The notes beneath the pieces are model-generated. The model was not told where the DNA came from. It did not search any database and saw nothing but the letters and a program-made list of their open reading frames with translations. From positions 37,294,170-37,358,169 of the forward strand of contig JAIOJX010000001.1 in NCBI GenBank assembly GCA_022376925.1: DNA of 64,000 bases, read 5' to 3'. This document shows positions 1 to 10,511 of the stretch, piece after piece. The translations under genes and the position numbers were made by a program. The DNA comes from Tragulus kanchil (taxonomy: Eukaryota > Chordata > Mammalia > Artiodactyla > Tragulidae). Position 1 is the first letter of the stretch. Each line of letters opens with the position of its first letter.

Positions 1-292
1 CCTTTTATGGCTGAGTAATATTGCATTGTATGTATATATCACAGCTTATTTATTCATTCATCTACTGATGGACATCTAGGTTGCTTCCATGTTCTAGCTA
101 TTGTAAATAGTGCTGCAATGAACAACGGGGTACATGTGTCTTTTTCATTTTTGATTTCCTTGTGCCTAGTAGTAGGATGGATCATATGGTAGTTCTATTC
201 CTAGTTTTTTGAGGAGTCTCCATACTGTCTTCCACAGTGGCTGTATCAGTTTACATTCCCACCAACAGTGCAAGAGAGTTCCCTTTTCTTAA
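1..292 (-). mobile_element. LINE-1 ORF2 3' fragment (first copy of duplication)
   Basis: Antisense L1 sequence matching the C-terminal end of ORF2: the segments around CTGATGGACATCTAGGTTGC and the CCCACCAACAGTG stretch are typical. It is cut by the window start and is the redundant copy of 1086..1377. No open ORF2 frame remains. Confidence 0.85.
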
Positions 293-394
293 ACTACAAA
301 TATTTGGAGACCATATTAGGGTTTGGATATTTTATCATATAATATTATCCACTGTATACAATGGATGAGCTTTCTGGGTAGGCTATCTCTTCTT

Positions 395-709
395 CTTCTT
401 CTTCTTTTTTTTTTTTTTATTTTGGTGGGGGTGGGGAGGGAGGGGTTTGGGCAGGCCACTTCCACTGGTCTTTCGTTTGTCTCGTTTCATCCATCTTTGT
501 TCTTTCGCTCATGTGGGCCTCCCATCGCGGTGGCCTCTGTTGTCACAGAGTGCCGGCTCTGGGCGCATGCGCTCCAGAGGTCCGGCTTGGTAATTGGACA
601 CATCAGTCCAGCCGCTCCGCGGCACGTGGGATCTTCCCAGGCCAGGGATCATACTGGCGCCCCTTGCACTGCAAGGCGGTGTCCTTACCCACTGGACCAC
701 CAGGAAGCC
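395..709 (-). mobile_element. CHR-like tRNA-derived SINE, copy 1
   Basis: Antisense SINE of about 315 bp. Read on the minus strand it starts with a GGCTTCCTGGTGGTCCAGTGG head (box A like), has a box B-like segment, a central part with GCGCATGCGC, a G/C-rich strand-biased segment (429..452) and an A-rich tail (poly-T at 405..418). It is flanked by the 12-bp direct repeat CTATCTCTTCTT at 383..394 and 710..721, a clear target-site duplication. Translations through it are not genes. Confidence 0.88.
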
Positions 710-885
710 CTATCTCTTCTTGATATGAGACCTTTTCGAAAAGTAACAAGCACTGAGATAGTGTGCTGAATTATCGAGATTTTCCTATATTTGAATTATT
801 TATGGTGGATACACTGAAAGCATTAGAAATCTCAGTCTTATTTAGTGCCAAACAATCTGTACATTAGTACCAGGAATATTCCTCC

Positions 886-1377
886 CTCACCCCAATGTCC
901 ATAGGACTGTCCTCCATGTCCACCTCTCCACTGCTGCTCTGCCTATCCATTTATCATCACCATCTTTCTAGATTCCATATATATGTGTCAGTATACAATA
1001 TTTATCTTCCTCCCTCTGACATACTTCAGTCTGTATAATAGGTTCTAGATTCATCCACCCCATTAGAACTGATTCAAATGTCTTTCCTTTTATGGCTGAG
1101 TAATATTGCATTGTATGTATATATCACAGCTTATTTATTCATTCATCTACTGATGGACATCTAGGTTGCTTCCATGTTCTAGCTATTGTAAATAGTGCTG
1201 CAATGAACAACGGGGTACATGTGTCTTTTTCATTTTTGATTTCCTTGTGCCTAGTAGTAGGATGGATCATATGGTAGTTCTATTCCTAGTTTTTTGAGGA
1301 GTCTCCATACTGTCTTCCACAGTGGCTGTATCAGTTTACATTCCCACCAACAGTGCAAGAGAGTTCCCTTTTCTTAA
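886..1377 (-). mobile_element. LINE-1 3' UTR plus ORF2 C-terminal end
   Basis: Antisense L1: 3' UTR-like sequence at 886..~1085 followed by the ORF2 C-terminal region. The order matches the better preserved L1 copies at 28896 and 52424. The reading frame is broken. It is truncated at its 5' end near 1377, where L1 similarity stops. Confidence 0.85.
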
Positions 1378-1479
1378 ACTACAAATATTTGGAGACCATA
1401 TTAGGGTTTGGATATTTTATCATATAATATTATCCACTGTATACAATGGATGAGCTTTCTGGGTAGGCTATCTCTTCTT

Positions 1480-1795
1480 CTTCTTCTTCTTTTTTTTTTT
1501 TTTATTTTGGTGGGGGTGGGGGGGGGGGGGTTTGGGCAGGCCACTTCCACTGGTCTTTCGTTTGTCTCGTTTCATCCATCTTTGTTCTTTCGCTCATGTG
1601 GGCCTCCCATCGCGGTGGCCTCTGTTGTCACAGAGTGCCGGCTCTGGGCGCATGCGCTCCAGAGGTCCGGCTTGGTAATTGGACACATCAGTCCAGCCGC
1701 TCCGCGGCACGTGGGATCTTCCCAGGCCAGGGATCATACTGGCGCCCCTTGCACTGCAAGGCGGTGTCCTTACCCACTGGACCACCAGGGAAGCC
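1480..1795 (-). mobile_element. CHR-like tRNA-derived SINE, second copy of the same insertion
   Basis: Same insertion as 395..709, with the same target-site duplication (1468..1479 and 1796..1807). The internal G-run is longer here (pure G where the first copy has two A). It should be counted once with the first copy. Confidence 0.88.
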
Positions 1796-1966
1796 CTATC
1801 TCTTCTTGATATGAGACCTTTTTCGAAAAGTAACAAGCACTGAGATAGTGTGCTGAATTATCGAGATTTTCCTATATTTGAATTATTTATGGGGTGGATA
1901 CACTGAAAGCATTAGAAATCTCAGTCTTATTTAGTGCCAAACAAAAATCTGTACATTAGTACCAGG

Positions 1967-2224
1967 AACAAAATACTTTCACTGCTAAAGTTACCATCTG
2001 GGAGTAAATAAAAAGGGAGAACAATTATAGTCAATTGTTGATGACTCGATACATTTAATTCATCAGATTTTGTTCCTGGACTCCTTCAATTTTTAGAAAA
2101 TGGTACAAACAGCAATAAAAAAGGTTCAATGTTGAAAGTAAGGTATACACTTGGGGGACAAAGTCAGACCAATCTCCTCAAATTGTACATCAGAAATTCT
2201 AGAAATTAAAAATGGAAATTAGCA
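1967..2224. other. Unique intron-like sequence
   Basis: Non-repetitive AT-rich sequence between the first duplication and a MIR. No exon, promoter or RNA gene is seen. Confidence 0.4.
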
Positions 2225-2400
2225 GTTAGTATTTATTGAGCATCTGCTATATGCCAGATGTGATGCAGCATGTTCTACATACATAATCTCACTTAATCTT
2301 TTTAACAGCCTCATGAGTTGGGTAGTGTTATTAGCCTCCTTTTACTGATCATAGCTCTGAAGCTCTGTAAGATCCTCAGTCATCTACTTAATAAGGCAGA
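2225..2400 (+). mobile_element. MIR SINE fossil
   Basis: Core words typical of MIR are visible: TATTTATTGAGCATCTGCTA, ATGCCAGATG, then a CTCATTTAATC-like stretch and a degraded TTTTACTGATCA segment. Ancient and diverged, no target-site repeats visible. Confidence 0.7.
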
Positions 2401-2509
2401 AAAATGGACTAATATATTATTCTATAAAATTATCAAATGCAAAAGAGAAAAAAACTTTTGGTTAACCATTATTAATCAGAACCTCCTAATCCCTGAGCAT
2501 TCCTTTATA

Positions 2510-2600
2510 TAACTTTTATTTATTTAATTATTTGGCTGCTCCAGGTCTTAGTTGTGGCGTGCGGGATCTAGTTCCTTGACCAGAGGTCAAACCTGGAATG
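2510..2600 (-). mobile_element. CHR-type SINE fragment
   Basis: Antisense fragment with TTTATTTATTTAATTATTTGG followed by GCTGCTCCAGGTCTTAGTTG and GCGTGCGGGATC, which match the 3' half of artiodactyl CHR SINEs. Truncated after about 90 bp. Confidence 0.7.
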
Positions 2601-2699
2601 TAATGTTGATATAATCAGCATCAGAAATTGTGTCATTAATTCTTTATTCTGACTGCATGAGTTCACAGAATGAGGAAAAGTTTGTTTTAATTCACTTAG

Positions 2700-2890
2700 A
2701 ATATATACATGTTTGCTTATCTTTGCAACAATGCTGTGAAGTGTTATCATTCCCCTTTTACATATTAAAAGACTGACTAAATTGCCCTAAGACTAAAGGC
2801 AATTACATGAATTGCCAGAAGCTACCCAGATAGCAAAGAACAGAGCCAGAATTTGAACTCCAATCTGTCAGCCTTCGAAGTGTATATTGT
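2700..2890 (+). mobile_element. MIR SINE fossil
   Basis: Degraded MIR 3' half: an ATCATTCCCCTTTTACATAT stretch, later ACCCAGATAGCAAAGAACAG and AGCCAGAATTTGAACTCCAA. These are the usual MIR end words. Confidence 0.65.
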
Positions 2891-3039
2891 TTTCACTATA
2901 CTATACTATCTTACATGGAACTTGTTCTGATCAGCTTGATATCGCAGAAAGAAATACCAAGGAAAGTCTGAGAATAGTATATTCATCATAGTGGACTCTG
3001 TGACTGTTAAGGTGCAAGAAAATGTATTTAATTGTAAAT

Positions 3040-3112
3040 TATATAAAATTTACAAAAACTATATATAAATATATACATATATAAATTTAAAATTATATAT
3101 AAAAATCTAGTC
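3040..3112. repeat. AT-rich low-complexity tract
   Basis: About 70 bp of alternating A/T (ATATATAAATATATACATAT and similar). Low complexity only. Confidence 0.8.
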
Positions 3113-3152
3113 TTCTTTGAAAATAGTCTTGGTCATGATCAGGATGTTTTCT

Positions 3153-3216
3153 AGTGTTAGTGTTAGTTGCTTAGTTGTGTCTGACTCTTTGCAACCCTGT
3201 GGACTATAGCCCGAGA
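3153..3216 (-). mobile_element. Bov-tA or BovB 3' end fragment
   Basis: Antisense 3' terminal words TTAGTTGTGTCTGACTCTTT and GCAACCCTGTGGACTATAGC. This terminal segment is shared by Bov-tA SINEs and their BovB LINE partner, so the fragment cannot be assigned to one of them. Confidence 0.75.
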
Positions 3217-3789
3217 GGCAAGCCAACTTGATTCCTCTTTTGATACGATCAGAGAACCAGTAGATAAAAGGCTTAGGAGAGATCACCTAACTTTGAACTT
3301 TGACAAAGCTTTCTTTTCCACATTTCATGAAGTTTTAATTGAAGCACTTGAAATTCCTAGTGCTGCTGCCAGAGGCATAAGAAACTATCTCTGTTCATCC
3401 CTGGCAAATAGAAAATGCCTTTTGCGATTTTATATTGTTCAGCAGAAACTAGTAAAGTGACCATGTTCTGAGATCATTTGAAGAGGATGGGATTAATACT
3501 ACCCAAACCTGGGTTGTCATTCCACATCACACCAACTACTAAATAACCACTTACACGTTTTGTATCATTGTTTCCTTTTCTAGTTTGCTATGGAGTTATG
3601 ATTTTCTTTTTTGGAAACCCCTATATTATCGTTGGAAATAACTTTAACACCAGGATAGTCTATGGATTGCATCTGCATCAATTGAATAATCCTTGCAATG
3701 AAAGAATGAAAAAAAATGTCAAGAGATAATCTAAAAAGTACATGAACAAGCTTTTCAAGGGAAGAGTGGGCCTATCCATAGCCACATTT
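3217..3789. other. Unique intron-like sequence
   Basis: No recognisable repeat, exon or RNA gene. Contains A-rich GAAAAAAAATGTC near 3706, simple low complexity. Confidence 0.4.
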
Positions 3790-3992
3790 AGATTTCCCAG
3801 CTGGCACTAGTGGTAAAGAACCTGCCTCCCACTGAAGGAGACATAAGAGACTAGGGTTCGATCCCTGTGTTGGGAAGATCCCCTGGAGAAGGAAATGACA
3901 ACCCACTCCAGTGGTCTTGCCTAGATAATTCGAGAAGCCTGGCAGGCTATTGTCCATGGGGTCACAAAAAGTCAGACATGACTGAAGTGAGT
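3790..3992 (+). mobile_element. Bov-tA SINE
   Basis: Sense Bov-tA of about 200 bp: degraded head (GATTTCCCAGCTGGC), box B GGTTCGATCCC, the GAAGATCCCCTGGAGAAGG and ACCCACTCCAGT words, then TCCATGGGGTCAC and TCAGACATGACTGAAG at the end. Ruminant-specific family. Lies about 290 bp upstream of the exon. Confidence 0.92.
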
Positions 3993-3999
3993 TATCTCT

Positions 4000-4282
4000 T
4001 TAACGGAGCTGAGAGCTTATGGCCAGAAATGTTAATTTCCCAGAAATAGGAGGGATTTTACGAATGACAGAGCTACAGTCTGATAAGAGCCTATATTTTA
4101 ATTCTGTACTTATTAACAAGATCAGTGAAGATGGCAGAGGGCAACTGGCTTTAAGGAATTCACCTGTTACTCCCAGGCTCTAAAGATTTAGACTTTTTTC
4201 CTCTAGTGGCTCATATAATAAAACCTGGAGGCATCCCAGTCCTTAATGGAGTCTGGATCTTGGCTTTCTTTTTCTTCTTTAG
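4000..4282 (+). other. Intron flank and 3' splice site region
   Basis: Unique sequence leading to the exon. A pyrimidine tract (TTTCTTTTTCTTCTTT) runs directly into AG at 4281..4282, a strong acceptor. Nothing else is recognised. Confidence 0.6.
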
Positions 4283-4426
4283 GGTTGAACCAGCTGCCCT
4301 TTGACCCTGCTAACAACAACGAGCCCCTGCAATTTGGTAGTGCCAGCGGCCCTCTGGTCACAGAAGGCCTCATTGAGAATGGAGGGGAATCAAGCAAGAA
4401 AAGAAAGAGAACAAATGCTCCTTCAG
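4283..4426 (+). CDS. Internal coding exon of an unidentified, probably nuclear, protein
   Basis: A 144-nt open exon between a strong acceptor (pyrimidine tract plus AG at 4281..4282) and a consensus donor (CAG|GTAAGC at 4427). It begins with the last two bases of a split codon (GG) and ends with the first base of the next (G), so length 144 keeps phase (phase-symmetric, skippable). The encoded segment of about 48 residues begins LNQLPFDPANNNEPLQF, is rich in N, G and S, and ends in SSKKRKRTNAPS. KKRKR is a plausible monopartite nuclear localisation signal, so a transcription or chromatin factor is likely by inference. No domain fold is visible and I do not recognise the gene. It is the only convincing host exon in the window. 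The neighbouring exons must lie outside it or are unrecognisable. Confidence 0.75.
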
Positions 4427-5574
4427 GTAAGCTAGGCAATAATCCACGCTCTTAGGCTAGGGCCCCTGAGTCAACATTGTCCCAGAGCCTTGTATGTCGT
4501 GAACACTGTGCTGAGATTTGTAGGAACTACAGAAATGAGAAAGAGTCTCCTCTCCTCAAGGAATTCATGGTGGAATAGAGGAAGGAAAAAGCACATACTT
4601 AAATAACTCTAATCATAAAATAGAGTATGGTCAGTGCTGTGATAAATGCGTAAGGGGGGAGAGAAACTATGAGAGCATGAACAGGGGAAGAGTTTACATC
4701 CACTTTGGGCATCGTGGAACACTTCACAGCAGACCTGGCATTTGTAGCTGGCCTTTGAATGGTTAAGCTTAAGAAGAGATGTATCAAGGACATTTGATTT
4801 AGTTAGAATTACATGAGTCAATGAAGTCACTGTACATCTTTCTTTGTATGTACAAGTAGTGGGTACCATCACTTGTACTTCTAACTGCATTTCGTTGTAT
4901 CTCCCCACCCCAACCTTGTTTCTGCCAGGACACACTATGCCTGCATGTGTTATATGCCCTCATTGCTCTCCTAGAACAGCTGATGAACAGATTGTCCTAA
5001 ATCTTGTGTAACAGCCAACTTGGCAATTCCCCTCTCCTTCGTGCTCCTGCTCCATTGGCCTTTCTCAAACAAATTGGGGAAAATGGGAGAGCCATATCTT
5101 AACTGATCACTTAACATATTACTTGATAAAATATTAAAAAATAAAATACTAAAATATAATTAAATACATATTAAAATAAGATAAATACTTCTAAAATTTC
5201 ATTTGTCCCTTGGCTAGTCATTTGAAAATAATATCTGTAATCCACAGAGATGGATAGGAAATTTTAATGTAGGCCTAATAGACATGTTAATGGGGTTTGG
5301 GGTTTGGTTTTGTTCTGTTTTTTACTTTTACTTTGACGTTCGGCTTATAAGATGGAGCATGTTTACAAACATACAACATCATACCTGACTCTCAGATCAT
5401 AGGTCTTTCTGCTTATAAACCAAGATATTTGTTCAATGCAAGTTTAGAAAACAAAGATACAGTAAATCATGAGCTATCTGGAGCCCTCAAGAAAAGTGTA
5501 GTCTTTGGTTGGTTTTTGGAAAGGCACAGTATACAGCTAAGGAAGTGGCCTGAGTTGTAATCCTTGTTCTCTGT
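4427..5574. other. Intron-like sequence, no gene
   Basis: Starts with the donor GTAAGC. The 4475..4650 stretch has a weak old-SINE look (a TGTGCTGAGATTTGTAGG-like word and CTCAAGGAATTCATGG). 5100..5190 is AT-rich low complexity. Nothing else is recognised. Confidence 0.45.
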
Positions 5575-5735
5575 GGCCCAGTGGGTTCCTTAACTTCTCT
5601 GACTTTCGCTTTCTTCAACTGTAATGCTAAATGGTATGAAAACTTCTGAGGATTATTAGTAGAGTTAAATGAAATCATACAGATAAAGTGCTTCACTTGT
5701 TACCTGTACACACTTCATCATTTAATGAATGCTGC
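5575..5735 (+). mobile_element. MIR SINE fossil
   Basis: MIR words: CCTTAACTTCTCTGACTTTC, CTTCAACTGTAATG, GAGTTAAATGAAATCATACA, ATAAAGTGCTT. Diverged. Confidence 0.7.
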
Positions 5736-5762
5736 TGTTTTATTATTATATTATAATATTTT

Positions 5763-6098
5763 ATTTATATATTTATTTGGCTATTCTGGGTTTTTCACTG
5801 CTGCCACAGGCTCTTCTCTAGTTGCAGGAAGTGGGGGCTACTCTCTAGTTGAGGTGAGCAGGCTTCTTGTTGCATTGACTTTTCTTGTTGTGGAACTCCA
5901 GCTCTAGGGCTCATGCAGCTAGTTGCAGCACATGGGCACAATAGTTGCGGCTCCGAGGCTTTAGAACACAGGCTCCATAGTTGTGGCTCACGGGCTTAGT
6001 TGCTCCGCAGCATGTGGGATCTTCCTGGATCAGGGATCGAACTCGTGTCTCCTGCATTGGCAGGCAAACCCTTTACCACTGAGCTACCAGGGAAGCCC
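5763..6098 (-). mobile_element. CHR-type SINE, near full length
   Basis: Antisense classical CHR SINE: A-rich tail (TTTATATATTTATTTGG), AGTTGCAGCACATGGG and TTAGTTGCTCCGCAGCATGT body words, then box B (GGATCGAACTCGTG antisense) and the CCAGGGAAGCCC end. An ATAATATTTT direct repeat flanks it (about 5753 and 6104), a plausible target-site duplication. Compared with the CHR-like group at 395, 20482 and 41203, this copy has the standard CHR central part. Confidence 0.85.
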
Positions 6099-7066
6099 AT
6101 ATGATAATATTTTGAACTTCATCATTTTAAACATTAATGCATTTCACATTTTTAGGTTAACCATGAATACAAATTGTGTGTGTGTGTGTCTATATGTAAA
6201 AATCTGTCTTTTTGAGGCATATAATCAATATAATCTACAGTTTCCTTGATTATTTAAATGCAGAATTCCAGTCATTGATCATTATACTGCCCTACAATAC
6301 TCATTATTCTTTTCAGGGTTTACTAAGGAATATAGACCTTTTATCTTTAAGCTGTCTAGACTGGTGGCTTTTTAGTTATTACAGCCACATTGTATCCATG
6401 TCCCGTCTCCCTTCTGCAGCCTGCAATCTTTTCTAGTTTCTCTAACTGTCCTTTCATGTAACAGCCCCTTTTCTCCTTCTAAACAGTTACAAATTGAAAA
6501 AAAAACACACACACACAAAAAACAAGCAAGATCTTCAAGTTGGTGTGTTAAGTGAGTATGTGAAGTAAGAGTTAATCAACTGTGAGAGAACCTGCTATGG
6601 AGAAAGAAACAGGATTTAGGGCATCAACTTTAAGACATCTATTTTGGCAGCTCTGACTTTTTTGGGGTGGGATCACTTAGTTTTTCCACTGTGTTCATGG
6701 TCAGTGATGTGCTGGTTTAGAGTAAAATGTCCAGAACATTGGTTAACTCGTGAGGATGAAGAAAAGGGGTATGTATTAATCTGAATTGTGAACCAGCTTT
6801 AAAGAATTGCAGTTATATTTCTAATGAGCATATTCAGTGAGAGCAAAGTAACTGTTGCAGTGGGTTATGTTAATCTATAATTAGCAGGATCAATTTGCAT
6901 TCAAATAATGAATACGCCTAAATTCTTTAAAAAACAGTATGTTCTTAAAAAATAGATGAACTAGGCCCCTGGCAGGCTAAATTATCTCCCTTGTAATCTT
7001 TTGCACACTATTTCCTTAGCGAACCCTTTCTTTGTCAGTATAATAGTACAGTGGTAACTCCAGCCC
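6099..7066. other. Intron-like sequence, no gene
   Basis: Contains a short (GT)n at 6177..6190 and a short (CA)n at 6505..6515. No exon or mobile element is recognised. Confidence 0.45.
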
Positions 7067-7785
7067 AGGTTAAATTACCACAAATTCTAAATTAGTGTAG
7101 TCCAAATTAATGAGGTTTTATTATACGAGGAGTCTCATAATTGTTCAGCTGGCAATTTTACAGCATTATAAATGAGCAGATTGTTTTATAAGGATATTTT
7201 CTTCCTATGCAGTTCTAGACAAAAGGAAGAGGGAATCTATTTTGTGAGTCAGAGCCTTCCTTTGTCACCATTCCACGCGTGTTGGCAAGAAGGAAAGCCA
7301 GGGTTGAAAGTCCTTACAGGGACTAACAGCCATTTCAGTTCTAAGCTGAGATTCTCATGCAGCCACATATTACTCAACCTCTTTGAATCCAAACCATCTC
7401 TCTTCCTCTTCTGTCACTACAAATGATGGAGAGTTCTGTGCCTGCAGTTCTGGTTCCTGACTGTCTATCCTATTGTTTATTTCCCACCCCTAATACCTCA
7501 CTCTTTTCTACAAACTGCCCCTCCCCTTTTTATACTAGAATTGATCTCTAAAAGGTCACCAGCAATCTCCAAATTGTCACAGTCAGTGGCCCTTTGACAG
7601 GCCTCAGCTCCCTTGACCTGTTTGCTTCATTTCATGCTATCAACAACTTAGCCTTGGTTGAATTCATTCTATTTCTGCTTTCCTTGGCAGTTCACGTTGC
7701 AGAGTTCTCTTCCTTTTCTGACTCCTTCAAGCATTCTTTCTCCTTTCCTTCCTACCTTGCTTTAAGAGAGTGTACTGTTATCCAT

Positions 7786-7976
7786 GGGCTTCCCTGGTGG
7801 CTCAGACAGTAAAGAATCCACCTGCAATACAGGAGACCTGGGTTCGATCCCTGGGTTGGGAAGATACTCCAGTATTCTTGCTTGGAGAATTCTATGAACA
7901 GAGGAGCCTGATGGGCTACAGTCCATGGGGTCATAAAGAGTCAGACATGACTGAGCAACTAAGCATGCTCACACAA
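7786..7976 (+). mobile_element. Bov-tA SINE
   Basis: GGGCTTCCCTGGTGGCTCAG head, box B GGTTCGATCCC, CCATGGGGTCATAAAGAGTC and GACTGAGCAACTAAGCATGC tail. Weak flanking repeat CTGTTATCCA / CTATTATCCA. Doubled at 8932..9122 by the false duplication. Confidence 0.93.
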
Positions 7977-8126
7977 CACTATTATCCACATTTATAGGTG
8001 AAGAAATAAAGGGTAAACTTTCCTAAGAGTGAACATTTAGCAAGTGGTTTAACTAGGCTTCCAAGTCCAAAGCCCTTCTCTAACTACTTTTCCAGAATTA
8101 CTATGTCTGTAGATATTAGGAATCTG

Positions 8127-8208
8127 GTGTGCTGTGTGCTAAGCACTTCAGTCATGTCTGACTCTGTGTGACCCCTGGTAAACTTTCCATGGGGTTTTCC
8201 AGGCAAGA
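8127..8208 (-). mobile_element. Bov-tA SINE, damaged copy at duplication junction
   Basis: Antisense Bov-tA 3' part (GCTAAGCACTTCAGTCATGT) followed by an internal loss of about 25 bp and a shortened remainder. The intact version is at 9273..9411. The damage coincides with the junction at about 8212. Confidence 0.8.
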
Positions 8209-8931
8209 ATGAGGGTTAAATTACCACAAATTCTAAATTAGTGTAGTCCAAATTAATGAGGTTTTATTATACGAGGAGTCTCATAATTGTTCAGCTGGCA
8301 ATTTTACAGCATTATAAATGAGCAGATTGTTTTATAAGGATATTTTCTTCCTATGCAGTTCTAGACAAAAGGAAGAGGGAATCTATTTTGTGAGTCAGAG
8401 CCTTCCTTTGTCACCATTCCACGCGTGTTGGCAAGAAGGAAAGCCAGGGTTGAAAGTCCTTACAGGGACTAACAGCCATTTCAGTTCTAAGCTGAGATTC
8501 TCATGCAGCCACATATTACTCAACCTCTTTGAATCCAAACCATCTCTCTTCCTCTTCTGTCACTACAAATGATGGAGAGTTCTGTGCCTGCAGTTCTGGT
8601 TCCTGACTGTCTATCCTATTGTTTATTTCCCACCCCTAATACCTCACTCTTTTCTACAAACTGCCCCTCCCCTTTTTATACTAGAATTGATCTCTAAAAG
8701 GTCACCAGCAATCTCCAAATTGTCACAGTCAGTGGCCCTTTGACAGGCCTCAGCTCCCTTGACCTGTTTGCTTCATTTCATGCTATCAACAACTTAGCCT
8801 TGGTTGAATTCATTCTATTTCTGCTTTCCTTGGCAGTTCACGTTGCAGAGTTCTCTTCCTTTTCTGACTCCTTCAAGCATTCTTTCTCCTTTCCTTCCTA
8901 CCTTGCTTTAAGAGAGTGTACTGTTATCCAT

Positions 8932-9122
8932 GGGCTTCCCTGGTGGCTCAGACAGTAAAGAATCCACCTGCAATACAGGAGACCTGGGTTCGATCCCTGG
9001 GTTGGGAAGATACTCCAGTATTCTTGCTTGGAGAATTCTATGAACAGAGGAGCCTGATGGGCTACAGTCCATGGGGTCATAAAGAGTCAGACATGACTGA
9101 GCAACTAAGCATGCTCACACAA
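8932..9122 (+). mobile_element. Bov-tA SINE (second copy of 7786..7976)
   Basis: Identical insertion repeated by tandem duplication 2, count once. Confidence 0.92.
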
Positions 9123-9272
9123 CACTATTATCCACATTTATAGGTGAAGAAATAAAGGGTAAACTTTCCTAAGAGTGAACATTTAGCAAGTGGTTTAACT
9201 AGGCTTCCAAGTCCAAAGCCCTTCTCTAACTACTTTTCCAGAATTACTATGTCTGTAGATATTAGGAATCTG

Positions 9273-9411
9273 GTGTGCTGTGTGCTAAGCACTTCAGTCA
9301 TGTCTGACTCTGTGTGACCCCCTGGACTATAGCCTGCCAGGCTCCTCTGCCCATGGGGTTTTCCAGGCAAGAATACTGGAGTGGGTTGCCATCTCCTCCC
9401 AATCCAGGGAC
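9273..9411 (-). mobile_element. Bov-tA SINE, 5'-truncated
   Basis: Antisense Bov-tA: GTGTGCTAAGCACTTCAGTC start (3' end of element), TGGACTATAGCCTGCCAGGC, CCATGGGGTTTTCCAGGC, GAGTGGGTTGCCATCTCC. It ends at AATCCAGGGA, so the tRNA-like head is missing. Confidence 0.9.
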
Positions 9412-9880
9412 TGGTTACTAAAATAAATAGTAAGCATTGGTGGCACACAAGGGAAAACTGTGTTTATGTGAGAATAAGGTGTAACACTTGGATCTGATCG
9501 TCTCTAGGATCCTCTCAAACTCTGAGATCCCAGGGTCCCTTCTTTTCAGCTACTCCCCAAACAAGTCTTCCATTTCTGCCATGGTTATCTGCTGCCTTTC
9601 TCCAAACCTGCATACTCCGAGACCTTGCTCATGCCATTTACTTTGCCTTAGCATGCTTGTCCTCTTCTTTCAAGTGTCAAAATCATGTCAAATGGCAGCA
9701 TCTAGTACAAGTCCTACCTTCTCCAGGAAGCCTTGTGGATCATCCCAGTTAGAGTTGTTCACTCATACCTCACTCATACACCACCTTGAACTATTGGCCA
9801 TCTGTTCATATTGATTATGTCTTAGCCTTTCAACTGAGTCATCAGCTCCTAATTGGAAGGGTTCCTGAGTCATAATCTTT

Positions 9881-9950
9881 TGCATACATTGTATTGTATA
9901 TGCATACATTGTATATGCATACATGTATGCAATGACTTGCATACAATAGA
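9881..9950. repeat. TGCATACA-type short tandem and palindromic repeats
   Basis: Several near-repeats of TGCATACATTGTAT followed by a perfect 16-bp palindrome TGCATACATGTATGCA at 9916..9931. Repeated at about 10982..11051 by duplication 3. Could form a hairpin; no function can be assigned. Confidence 0.8.
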
Positions 9951-10372
9951 TGTTCAAGAAGTATTTGTGGACTGATCACATATCTGGCCAAAGAATTGTT
10001 TTCCCTTTGCCTTCATATTCTCTGTTATTCTCTTGTCACTCCCAGGTTAGACCTGAGCACAAAGCTGGGCACCCAGTATCTAATGTTGATCAACTGACTG
10101 ACTCACTCATCCCTAAAGTCAGACACTGGATATTCATGAGATTACATCCCTAGAGCAACCACACATCGAATCTGGGTGCTTGTGAAACAGATATCTGACC
10201 CTAATGGCATCTTTTCTTCTTAACTGGGTGAAATCTCATGAGTGCCCAAGGGAAACTGACAGCTGAAATTGGGGGTCCTGTCCCAACTCCTCTGTGATCA
10301 AGTGGTTTAACTGGGTTAGCCCTTCTCTAACTACTTTTCCAGAATTACTATGTCTGTAGATATTAGGAATCT

Positions 10373-10511
10373 GGTGTGCTGTGTGCTAAGCACTTCAGTC
10401 ATGTCTGACTCTGTGTGACCCCCTGGACTATAGCCTGCCAGGCTCCTCTGCCCATGGGGTTTTCCAGGCAAGAATACTGGAGTGGGTTGCCATCTCCTCC
10501 CAATCCAGGGA
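10373..10511 (-). mobile_element. Bov-tA SINE, 5'-truncated (second copy of 9273..9411)
   Basis: Same insertion repeated by tandem duplication 3. Confidence 0.9.

Larger units (their letters stand above)
1..1966. repeat. Tandem direct duplication 1 (likely false duplication)
   Basis: Positions 1..~878 recur at 1086..~1966 (offset about 1085). The block carries the end of an L1 and a complete CHR-like SINE. Differences are a G-run (two A positions read as G), one extra G before the SINE end, one extra T near 1821, and small indels near 1891 and 1945. The first copy breaks off at about 878, the L1 3' UTR then starts at about 880 and runs without interruption into the second copy, so the second copy is in its natural context. 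Best read as an unmerged assembly overlap. Confidence 0.9.
7067..9326. repeat. Tandem direct duplication 2 (likely false duplication)
   Basis: 7067..~8180 recurs at 8213..~9326 (offset 1146) with essentially no substitutions seen. The first copy ends in corrupted sequence: at 8178..8209 the Bov-tA reads CCCCTGGTAAACTTTCC and skips to ATGGGGTTTTCCAGG, while the second copy has the intact version. Typical of a low-quality contig end. Confidence 0.92.

Noticed and set aside
323..769. 148-codon frame repeated at 1408..1809
   Set aside because: Runs through the CHR-like SINE; similar peptides occur at every SINE of the group (20510, 34386, 41211), so it is repeat-derived.
7786..7860. tRNA gene-like box A/box B segments
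   Set aside because: They are the heads of Bov-tA and CHR SINEs; no cloverleaf with acceptor stem is present.
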